Assembly: GCA_028866835.1 (NCBI GenBank)
Contig: JAGWHJ010000007.1
Span: 1-49,424, forward strand
Source: Microcaldota archaeon
Lineage (GTDB): Archaea; Micrarchaeota; Micrarchaeia; Micrarchaeales; CABMGC01
Direction: 5' to 3'
Length of the DNA stretch: 49,424 nucleotides
In this document: piece by piece, positions 18,590-26,181 of the stretch
How positions within the stretch are numbered: the stretch's first letter is position 1
How the letters are laid out: the number at the start of each line of letters is the position of its first letter
The notes under the pieces: model-generated
What the model was told of the DNA's origin: nothing
Seen by the model: the letters and a program-made list of their open reading frames with translations, nothing else
The model's database searches: none
Program-made: the position numbers and the translations under genes

Positions 18590-18607
18590 ATGTATATAAT
18601 TATACAT
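18590..18607. promoter_or_regulatory. Inverted repeat ATGTATA-TAAT-TATACAT abutting the start codon of the ACT-domain regulator
   Basis: Perfect 7-bp arms read directly from the sequence. Confidence 0.55.
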
Positions 18608-19108
18608 ATGATTGAGATACTGGATGACTTCTTCAGGAACGCAAGGGGCAGGAAGGTGGTCGCAACCGAATTCCTGCTGCTGGGCCTAAAGGTCGATGGG
18701 AAAGGCAAGGTCTACGCAGGCCGCATAGAGATACCACCGGCCAAGATCGCAAGGGCGCTTGGCGTGGACAGGCGCGTCGTTATAGATACAGCGAAGGCCA
18801 TAGCGAGCGATGACAAGCTGCTGCACATCTTCTACAGGCTTGAGCCCAGGGCCTTCATGGGCAATTCGGCGAAGGAACTGGGTTTTGATACAATAGAGAT
18901 ACGCGCAGACCCGAAGAGGAAGGGCGTGGTAGCGGCTGTAACAAAGGTATTGTCTGATGAGAGCATAGTGATAAGGCAGATCGTGAGCGACGACCCCGAC
19001 CTGTTCCCGGATCCTGTCCTCACCATAATAATAGACGGGAAGCTGAATGCCGAAGTGATAAAGAAGCTAAAGGAGCTCAAGTTTGCCAACGCAATCACGG
19101 TCAAATGA
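18608..19108 (+). CDS. ACT-domain regulator with N-terminal HTH-like region
   Basis: KIARALGVDRRVVIDTAKAI (HTH-like) and RKGVVAAVTKVLSDESIVIRQIVSDDPDLFPDPVLTIIIDG (ACT). ATG at 18608 preferred over the track start at 18590, which lies inside a palindrome. Confidence 0.7.
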   Translation: MIEILDDFFRNARGRKVVATEFLLLGLKVDGKGKVYAGRIEIPPAKIARALGVDRRVVIDTAKAIASDDKLLHIFYRLEPRAFMGNSAKELGFDTIEIRADPKRKGVVAAVTKVLSDESIVIRQIVSDDPDLFPDPVLTIIIDGKLNAEVIKKLKELKFANAITVK

Positions 19109-19168
19109 GCAAAGTGGGCACGGGGCAAGACATATATATTTCAAAGCCCGATTTCATCTGCTGTTTCT

Positions 19169-20116
19169 ATGAGGATATTACTCCAATTCCCAGAAGGGCT
19201 TAAGCAGAAGGCGCTCGAGTACGCGAAGAAGATAGAGGCGGAGGGCAACGAAGTTGTCATCTCGGCATCGCCCACCTTCGGCGCCTGCGACCTCGCCATA
19301 GACGAGGCGAAGCACGTCAAGGCTGACAAGCTCGTGCACTTCGGCCACGCCGAATTCCACCACGTTGACTTCAATGTGGAGTACATTCCCTATGAAATGA
19401 CCGTGGACCTCTCGATACTGAAGGAATCGCTCCCGCAGCTGAGCAAGTTCGAAACAATAGGGCTTATGACAACGGTGCAGCATATGCACCAGCTCGATGC
19501 GATAGCGCAGTTCTACCGCTCGAACGGAAAGGCTGTTGTCATAGGAAAGCCCTTCGGATTCGCGAAGCAAAAGGGCCAAATATTGGGTTGCGACATAGGC
19601 AGCGCCTCAGGGATCGACAAGCAGGTGGACGCCTTCGTCTATTTCGGCGGCGGGCTGTTCCATCCGCTCGGGGCTCTCCTTCAGACCACAAAGCCTTTCC
19701 TGGTGGTCGAGCCGTTCACCGGAAAGATAGAGTTCATAGACCACTACCGTAACGAGTATAAAAGGCGGAGCACAGGCAAGGTGCTCGCGTCGCTCAAGGC
19801 GAAGAAGATAGGCATACTTGTGAGCACGAAGAACGGCCAGTACAACATGAACCTAGCCTCAATACTCAAGAAGCAGGTGGAGAGCCAGGGCATGTCGGCC
19901 GGCATACTCGTTGCCAATACCTTCGATTTCGATGCGCTGAACAACATGCTCGAGTTCGATGCATTCGTGAATACCGCATGCCCGAGGCTTGCGATAGACG
20001 ACACCGACCGCATAAGGAAGCCCCTGCTGAGTGCTAACGAGCTCGCTGAGGTGCTGAGGATAAGGAAGGAACAGAGCGCCATAACAAATCTGAAGAGCAA
20101 GACTGAATCTAGCTAG
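19169..20116 (+). CDS. dph2: Diphthamide biosynthesis protein Dph2 (3-amino-3-carboxypropyl transferase)
   Basis: LLQFPEGLKQKA, SPTFGACDLAIDEA, ILGCDIGSA, FVNTACPRLAIDD: the three conserved Cys regions are present. Confidence 0.92.
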   Translation: MRILLQFPEGLKQKALEYAKKIEAEGNEVVISASPTFGACDLAIDEAKHVKADKLVHFGHAEFHHVDFNVEYIPYEMTVDLSILKESLPQLSKFETIGLMTTVQHMHQLDAIAQFYRSNGKAVVIGKPFGFAKQKGQILGCDIGSASGIDKQVDAFVYFGGGLFHPLGALLQTTKPFLVVEPFTGKIEFIDHYRNEYKRRSTGKVLASLKAKKIGILVSTKNGQYNMNLASILKKQVESQGMSAGILVANTFDFDALNNMLEFDAFVNTACPRLAIDDTDRIRKPLLSANELAEVLRIRKEQSAITNLKSKTESS

Positions 20117-20636
20117 CCTTGAGGTTTACTGCTCCTATCTCTACGAACAGGTTCTGCCCGTTGCCAGCAGGCGGTGCCTGCGTGTACTCAAACCAAAGTA
20201 CCCCTGCAATCGAGCTGCCGACAGGGTAATAAGGCTTGCTTGTTACCATGCCGTTTATCGGCAGTATTATTGTCGCCTCCTGCCCTGTTGCAAACATTCC
20301 TATTGCATTGAACGCTATGCCCGTGTTCGCAGCGGTGAAGTATGAAGGTGTCAGTATCCCATAGGTCAGTTCGCCGTTCGGGACGAAGATGACGTTTGCG
20401 CTAGCCCAGTTTACGCCTGTGTTCTGCCCTACCGTCACAATAAGGTTGCCTGTCACTGAGCTGAATGCCGGGTTTCCGCATATGTAGCCGGGCTGCGCAA
20501 GGCAAGCCGTGCTCACATTGTTGCCCCCCAGTATCCCCAGAAAGTACAGCGCGACCATGACGATTGCTATTATCAGTATGGCCCATCCATAGGTCATGAG
20601 GTATTCCATCGCACTCTGTAGTCTTAGCTGTTTCAT
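20109..20636 (-). CDS. Class III signal-peptide (type IV pilin-like) protein, copy 1
   Basis: LRLQSAMEYLMTYGWAILIIAIVMVALYFLGILGG: QSxxEYL class III signal peptide. Confidence 0.85.
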   Translation of the reverse strand: MKQLRLQSAMEYLMTYGWAILIIAIVMVALYFLGILGGNNVSTACLAQPGYICGNPAFSSVTGNLIVTVGQNTGVNWASANVIFVPNGELTYGILTPSYFTAANTGIAFNAIGMFATGQEATIILPINGMVTSKPYYPVGSSIAGVLWFEYTQAPPAGNGQNLFVEIGAVNLKAS

Positions 20637-20699
20637 ACGCCAATGCCCTGCTGCTGCATAAATACTACATGAGAAGGTTTATAAACCTGTTAATAAAAT

Positions 20700-21233
20700 T
20701 CACGACGCCTTCAGCGTGACCGTGCCGAGCTGCGCGAAATAGTTCGAGCCCTGGCTTAATCCCGTTATGGTGTACTCTGCCCACAGCGTCCCCTGCACCA
20801 CTGTGCCTGGCTTGCTGTACGGCGTGCCTGGCATCACCCCGTTTACCGGCACTGTAATCTGGACCGTCTGCGAGTTGATTAGCCCTCCTATGGCGTTGAA
20901 CGCTCTCCCCGTATTGGCAGCTATGAAATAGGAAGGTATCAGTATGCCTGCCGTTGGCGCTCCTGCAGGTATGAAAAGGACGTTCGCTGATGCCCAGTTG
21001 TTTCCGGTGCTCTGCCCTACGTAGACCAACAGGTTGCCGGTCACTGAACTGAACAGGGGCTGGCTGCAGACATAGCCTGACTTCGCGAGGCATGTAGTTC
21101 CCAGAGGCGAGCCGCCTCCGAGTACCCCTAATGAGAACAAGGCTACCATCACTACTGCTATTATCAGTATGGCCCATCCATAGGTCATGAGGTATTCCAT
21201 CGCACTCTGAAGCCTAAACGATTGCACGCCCAA
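20700..21233 (-). CDS. Class III signal-peptide (type IV pilin-like) protein, copy 2
   Basis: FRLQSAMEYLMTYGWAILIIAVVMVALFSLGVLGGGSPLGTTCLAKSGYVC; paralogous to both neighbours. Confidence 0.85.
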   Translation of the reverse strand: MGVQSFRLQSAMEYLMTYGWAILIIAVVMVALFSLGVLGGGSPLGTTCLAKSGYVCSQPLFSSVTGNLLVYVGQSTGNNWASANVLFIPAGAPTAGILIPSYFIAANTGRAFNAIGGLINSQTVQITVPVNGVMPGTPYSKPGTVVQGTLWAEYTITGLSQGSNYFAQLGTVTLKAS

Positions 21234-21305
21234 ACCTAATACATTGACTATACTGTCACGACTGGCTATTTAATACGTTGTACAAAACCGGGCAGAGCTG
21301 GACGA

Positions 21306-21359
21306 GTTAAATTAAAATGAAAAAGAAAAGAAAAAGAAAGCATCCTGTGATCAGGATGC
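21306..21359 (-). terminator. Hairpin plus T-rich tract terminator after pilin copy 3
   Basis: Stem GCATCCTG (21340-21347) / CAGGATGC (21352-21359) with a 4-nt loop, followed on the minus strand by CTTTCTTTTTCTTTTCTTTTTC. Confidence 0.8.
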
Positions 21360-21881
21360 CTTAAGAGTTACCGTCGCTAGCTGTGCGAAGTAGTTCGCGC
21401 TTGATGTAGGCCCTGCAATCGTGTATTCAGCCCACAGCGTTCCCTGAACAGTTGATCCAATCGCATAGAACGGCTTGTTTGTCACAACTCCATTGATTGG
21501 AACCGTGACCTGTGTCTGCTGCTCAGCAGAAAGCCCTCCTACTATCGAGTTGAACACTATTCCGGTGTTTGCTGCAGTGAAGTATGCAGGTGTCAGTATG
21601 CCCGTCGTTGCTGTTCCCGCAGGCACGAAGACTACGTTTGCCGTAGCCCAGTTATTTCCAGAAGCCTGCCCCACTGTAACCAACAGGTTGCCGGTTACGG
21701 AACTGAACACAGGCTGGCTGCAAACATAACCTGACTGCGCAAGGCACGTCGTACCGAATGGCGTTCCTCCTCCAAGGATTCCCAAGGAGAACAAAGCTAC
21801 CATCACTACTGCTATTACCAGTATGGCCCATCCATAGGTCATGAGGTATTCCATTGCACTCTGAAGCTTTATCGCTTTCAT
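21351..21881 (-). CDS. Class III signal-peptide (type IV pilin-like) protein, copy 3
   Basis: IKLQSAMEYLMTYGWAILVIAVVMVALFSLGILGGGTPFGTTCLAQSGYVC; paralogous to the two downstream copies. Confidence 0.85.
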   Translation of the reverse strand: MKAIKLQSAMEYLMTYGWAILVIAVVMVALFSLGILGGGTPFGTTCLAQSGYVCSQPVFSSVTGNLLVTVGQASGNNWATANVVFVPAGTATTGILTPAYFTAANTGIVFNSIVGGLSAEQQTQVTVPINGVVTNKPFYAIGSTVQGTLWAEYTIAGPTSSANYFAQLATVTLKAS

Positions 21882-21927
21882 ACATATCCCATTTTCTGGT
21901 CAAGTAATTCCTTATAAAGAAAAGTAT

Positions 21928-22518
21928 TTAAATGTTGCTGGCGGCGTGCCCACGACTATCCCCCGATTGCAGCCTGGAAAGCTCGTTCGCAAGGCCCTCA
22001 ACCTGTATGCGCGCAACATCCTGCTTCTTCCTGAAGTCAGGGAGCAGCGAGTTCGCGAAGCGCATGTGAAGCGTGGAATCGTAGATGTCCAGCATTATGT
22101 CATAATAGTGTGCGGCCTTGCGCATCTCGTTCCTGCGCATGGCATCGAGCGCCTCCCTCTTGAGCTCGCCAACAACGTCCATCATTCCGAGCAGGTATGC
22201 GGGTTCGCCTGAGCCCACCTCGCCCATCGTAGCTATTCTCCCATGGGCGAGCACGGAGAAGAGCATAACAGCCTCGGTGTACTCCTGGTGTGCCTGAAGC
22301 GTGTAGTACTCAAAGCCTGGCTCAAGCCTCTTTATCCTGACTATGCCCGCCTTTAGCTGGGCGATCATGCGCTTTGCAGCAGGCATCTGCCTCGCGTGCA
22401 TCATTGATATGGCCTTGCCGCATATGCGTATGTTCTCCCTTGAAAGCCTCATTATCTCGTCGCGCCTGTTCTCCAGCGAGACGAGCTTCTTCTCTATCCT
22501 CGGAATGTCCTTTATCAT
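21928..22518 (-). CDS. Translin family protein
   Basis: GEPAYLLGMMDVVGELKREALDAMRRNEMRKAAHYYDIMLDIYDSTLHMRFANSLLPDFRKKQDVARIQVEGLANEL, the archaeal translin-like pattern. Overlaps the upstream gene by 4 bp. Confidence 0.8.
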   Translation of the reverse strand: MIKDIPRIEKKLVSLENRRDEIMRLSRENIRICGKAISMMHARQMPAAKRMIAQLKAGIVRIKRLEPGFEYYTLQAHQEYTEAVMLFSVLAHGRIATMGEVGSGEPAYLLGMMDVVGELKREALDAMRRNEMRKAAHYYDIMLDIYDSTLHMRFANSLLPDFRKKQDVARIQVEGLANELSRLQSGDSRGHAASNI

Positions 22519-23381
22519 CGTACAACCCTCCTTCCGTATTCGAATATGTATTGCTGGGCATAACCTCTATAGTCTTTCCATCGCTCGTCGGCGAAGTCGT
22601 GTATCCTGTTTACCGTGCGCTTCCTCCCGTTGAAGTACACCTTCTCGACAACGCGCTTCACCCAGAGGTCTATCGGGAAGGCCTCGAGCTTCTTGTAGCC
22701 GAAGAGGAGTATGCAGTCGGCGACCTTGTCCCCTACGCCATCTATCTCGAGGAGCGCCTCCTTCGCGCTGTCATAGTCCTTGTTGGACAGGCTGTCGAGG
22801 TCCACCTGCTCAAGGCAGGATCTCGCTGCGCTCCTTATGTATTTGTCGCGGAAGCCGGTGCCGCATGAACGTATGTCGGCAAGGCTTGCATCTGCCAGCG
22901 CCGATGGCTGCGGGAAGAGCCTAAGTTCACGGCCTTCATATGAAACGGGCTCGCCGAACCTCCCTATCAGGTTTTTTGTTATCAGGCGTATGCGCTTCAT
23001 GTTGTTGAACTGAGAGATGATGAAGCAGAGCGTAGCCTCCCAGGGATCGTTGTGTGTTATTCGCATGCCCCTGAGGCTGCTTATGGCCGAGCTCATGAAG
23101 GGATCGGTGCCTATGCTGCCGTACACGCTCTCCATGTCGTCCCCAAGCCCAAGCCTTTTCGAGACTTCGGCGTCCAGCTCCCTCTTCGAATAGCCGTAGC
23201 CCGACCAGCCAAGACGGCTCCCTCCGTTGCTACCCTTTTTGGATACTACCTGGATAAAGCCCTTACCGGTGACGAAGCTCAGGGCCTCCTTATTATTATC
23301 CATAATATAATCCCCGAAGAAGGTCAGCGGCTGGCCGCTCTCTATTGTCAGCCTCATATCAAAGTCGTTTACATCCAGCAT
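22515..23381 (-). CDS. 8-oxoguanine DNA glycosylase/OGG1-type HhH-GPD protein
   Basis: LCFIISQFNNMKRIRLITKNLIGRFG...LLEIDGVGDKVADCILLFGYKKLEAFPIDLWVKRVV. Confidence 0.88.
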   Translation of the reverse strand: MLDVNDFDMRLTIESGQPLTFFGDYIMDNNKEALSFVTGKGFIQVVSKKGSNGGSRLGWSGYGYSKRELDAEVSKRLGLGDDMESVYGSIGTDPFMSSAISSLRGMRITHNDPWEATLCFIISQFNNMKRIRLITKNLIGRFGEPVSYEGRELRLFPQPSALADASLADIRSCGTGFRDKYIRSAARSCLEQVDLDSLSNKDYDSAKEALLEIDGVGDKVADCILLFGYKKLEAFPIDLWVKRVVEKVYFNGRKRTVNRIHDFADERWKDYRGYAQQYIFEYGRRVVR

Positions 23382-23488
23382 AAGGAATCATTTGGTAATT
23401 GGATAAAGACATTAAAAAGAGTATTTCTTTTTTTTTTTATGAAAGTCATATATATCAGAAGATTGCAATCAGACAGTGCTGTGATCCA

Positions 23489-24088
23489 ATGGCTTTTACT
23501 GAAAGGAGATCCCAAAGAAATGCACCCCTAAGGGAGCACTTCGACGCTATGTTAAGCATTTTAAGAACCATAGATGGCGACGTTCCAGACATGCAAGCGT
23601 TCAGGGGGCGACAATTTTTGGGTATTGTAGGCCCACTTGATGTTGGCGATGCACTTACTTTGATATCCAGGATAAGGGAAGAGGACTTGGTCAGCCAGGC
23701 CGAGAAGGCACTCCGAGCTTCTGGTTACGACAAGGATGAGCTATTCGCGGTTGCTTTCATGGCCGAGAATTTGGGTCTGGACCTGAACGAAAGGCGGTCC
23801 CCATCCAGAGCCATCCTAAGGGAGCGCTTTGATGCTGCATTAGGCATACTAAGGACCGCTGACGAAGACCCGCCCACCCTCCACATACTCAAGGCACGTT
23901 TGTATCTGCAAATTATAGAGTCGCTTGAGGTTAATGAGGTCTCTACTTTGGTGCGCAGGATAAAAGATGAAGGGCTGCTCCGCCAGGCAAGGATGGTGTT
24001 TAGGCACAGCGATTGGTTTCCTGATCCCGGCATTGATGATCATGAGGCAGCAGACCATATCATAAGATCTGAATATAACCCAAACTAG
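23489..24088 (+). CDS. Hypothetical protein with two copies of an ERR..LRE.FD..L.ILR module
   Basis: MAFTERRSQRNAPLREHFDAMLSILRT... and LNERRSPSRAILRERFDAALGILRT... The track start at 23399 is upstream of a more plausible ATG at 23489. Confidence 0.65.
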   Translation: MAFTERRSQRNAPLREHFDAMLSILRTIDGDVPDMQAFRGRQFLGIVGPLDVGDALTLISRIREEDLVSQAEKALRASGYDKDELFAVAFMAENLGLDLNERRSPSRAILRERFDAALGILRTADEDPPTLHILKARLYLQIIESLEVNEVSTLVRRIKDEGLLRQARMVFRHSDWFPDPGIDDHEAADHIIRSEYNPN

Positions 24089-24096
24089 ACGATACA

Positions 24097-24438
24097 ATGA
24101 AATTAAACGAAAGAAGGTTGCCCAAGAATGCGGCTCTAAGGGAGCAGTTCGACGAGGCGTTCATGATACTTAGGAACTTCGGCGATGATACCCCAAGGAT
24201 GCAGACCGAAAAGATAAGGGCATTCGGCGCCATTGTCAGGTCGCTTGATGCGCGAGATGCTGTTAAGCTGGCCGTCAGGATTAACCAGGAGGGTTTAGGG
24301 GAACAAGTGGCTGCAATTGCCGAGATCATAAGTGCTGATTCTGGAATACATGTTGCTGCGGTGATAGTGGTGGACCCTGAAACTATGAGAAGGGCGCTGT
24401 ATAACCACATCATAAGGGAAGGATATTCGGATAATTAG
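24097..24438 (+). CDS. Hypothetical protein, third copy of the same module
   Basis: MKLNERRLPKNAALREQFDEAFMILRNFGDDTPRMQTEKIRAFGAIVRSLDARDAVKLAVRINQEGLGEQ. Confidence 0.65.
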   Translation: MKLNERRLPKNAALREQFDEAFMILRNFGDDTPRMQTEKIRAFGAIVRSLDARDAVKLAVRINQEGLGEQVAAIAEIISADSGIHVAAVIVVDPETMRRALYNHIIREGYSDN

Positions 24439-24463
24439 GAAGCAAGGCCTTCCCCTTCTGCAC

Positions 24464-24493
24464 CCACAATAAGTTATACCACAATAAGTTATA
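24464..24493. repeat. Perfect 15-bp tandem duplication CCACAATAAGTTATA x2 upstream of glycyl-tRNA synthetase
   Basis: 24464-24478 and 24479-24493 are identical and adjacent; each contains a TATA-like string. Confidence 0.85.
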
Positions 24494-24536
24494 TAATGAC
24501 CTTAATACATAGTATGCAAGATTACAGGTCCTGTCC

Positions 24537-26036
24537 ATGAACCTTGATGACCTTGTGGCGCTTGCAAAGAGCAGAGGCCTATTCTGGCCTGCGGCTGAGA
24601 TCTACGGAGGGAGCGCCGGCTTCTACGACTACGGCCACGTTGGCGCCCTTCTGAAGAAGCGCTTCGAGAATGTCTGGACCTCGTATTTCGTCGACCAGGG
24701 GGACAACTACTATATCCTCGATGCCGCTCACATACTTCCGGAGAAGCCGTTGATAGCCTCAGGGCATGCGGCGTTGTTCAATGACATACTCATACAGTGC
24801 ACCAAGTGCAAGACGTACTTCCGCGCAGACGTCCTCCTCAGCGAGCTGGGCGTCAAGGTATCGGAGGGCGCAACAGCGGCGCAGATAGACGAGCTTATCG
24901 AGAAGGAGCACGTCAAGTGCCCCAAGTGCAAGGGCGCGATGGCAAAGACGAAGCCCTTCAACATGATGTTCGATGTGTATCTGGGTCCGGAGCGGTCCGA
25001 GAAGGGCTACCTTCGGCCCGAGACCGCGCAATCGGTATATCTCAACTTCTTCCGTGAGTTCAATATCCTGAGGAAGAAGTTGCCGATGGGACTCGCACTC
25101 ATAGGCAAGGCCTACCGGAACGAGATCTCCCCCAGGCAGGGACTTTACAGGATGCGAGAGCTGACACAGGCCGAGCTGCAGATATTCTTCGACCCAGAAA
25201 CATGGGACTTCGACCTGGGCAAGGTTTCTGACAGGAAGCTGAACGTCTTCTTCTACGAGGCCAAGGATGCTCAGAGGATTACCGTAAAGGAGATTGTGGA
25301 GAGGCACAAGGTCCCGAAATTCTACGCGTACCACATGGCGCTTATAGACATATTCTACACCGACATACTGAAAATACCAGAATCAAAGTTCAGGTTCTTC
25401 GAGAAGGGCGGGGACAGCAAGGCCTTCTACAACAAGCTCCACATGGACATAGAAGTGGATGTCGAGAGCTGGGGCGGCTTCAAGGAGGTCGGCGGTCTGC
25501 ACTACAGGACCGATTACGACCTCAAGTCGCATTCGAAAGGCTCAAACCAGGACCTCTCCGTCAACATGAACGGCAGGAAGTTCATGCCAAACGTGCTCGA
25601 GCTCAGCTTTGGCGTCGACAGGAACGTATGGATGCTCGTGGACCTGCACTTCGAGAAATCCGAAGACAGGACGGTATTGAAGCTGCCCGCGTACCTCGCG
25701 CCGTTCTCCGCCGGAGTATTCCCATTGCAGCACGACGAGAATATAGAGCGCGTAGCGCAGTCCATACACAAGAGGCTGAGGACGGAGTTCAAGGTGGAGT
25801 ACGACGACGCCGGTTCGATAGGCAGAAGGTACGCGCGCATGGATGAGATAGGCACGCCCTTCTGCATAACCGTGGATTTCGATACGGTCGAGAAGAGCTC
25901 GCCGAACCACGAGACTGTCACGGTGCGTTTCCGCGATGAGAAGAAGCAGGAGCGTGTCAAGATAAGCGATCTTAACCAATTCCTTTACGGTCATGTGCAT
26001 CATGATAGCTCAAAATCGCACCCTTCTTTCATGTAA
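24537..26036 (+). CDS. glyS: Glycyl-tRNA synthetase (class II)
   Basis: LFWPAAEIYGGSAGFYDYGHVG, LRPETAQSVYLNFFREFN, RNEISPRQGLYRMREFTQAE-like motif, C-terminal anticodon-binding domain. Confidence 0.96.
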   Translation: MNLDDLVALAKSRGLFWPAAEIYGGSAGFYDYGHVGALLKKRFENVWTSYFVDQGDNYYILDAAHILPEKPLIASGHAALFNDILIQCTKCKTYFRADVLLSELGVKVSEGATAAQIDELIEKEHVKCPKCKGAMAKTKPFNMMFDVYLGPERSEKGYLRPETAQSVYLNFFREFNILRKKLPMGLALIGKAYRNEISPRQGLYRMRELTQAELQIFFDPETWDFDLGKVSDRKLNVFFYEAKDAQRITVKEIVERHKVPKFYAYHMALIDIFYTDILKIPESKFRFFEKGGDSKAFYNKLHMDIEVDVESWGGFKEVGGLHYRTDYDLKSHSKGSNQDLSVNMNGRKFMPNVLELSFGVDRNVWMLVDLHFEKSEDRTVLKLPAYLAPFSAGVFPLQHDENIERVAQSIHKRLRTEFKVEYDDAGSIGRRYARMDEIGTPFCITVDFDTVEKSSPNHETVTVRFRDEKKQERVKISDLNQFLYGHVHHDSSKSHPSFM

Positions 26037-26126
26037 ATCGGCCAAAAACCGCAGATTTAATACCTGCCCCAATTTTTACGTCGTACAATGACGGCGCCTA
26101 ATCAAAGAAACCGAAATCGAACCGAA

Positions 26127-26155
26127 ACGTAAGACAGCTATTAAATACCTTACGT
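26127..26155. promoter_or_regulatory. Inverted repeat ACGTAAG-N15-CTTACGT flanking a TATA-like TATTAAATAC
   Basis: Arms at 26127-26133 and 26149-26155, perfect complements, upstream of the HTH-TM gene. Confidence 0.55.
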
Positions 26156-26181
26156 GAGCTATAAAGGTACGTTTATCTGCG

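Noticed and set aside
20665-21177. 170-aa ORF (MGHTDNSSSDGSLVLIRGTRRR...) overlapping pilin copy 2
   Set aside because: Frame-shifted reading of the pilin gene; analogous shadow ORFs accompany copies 1 and 3 because the N-terminal DNA is conserved.
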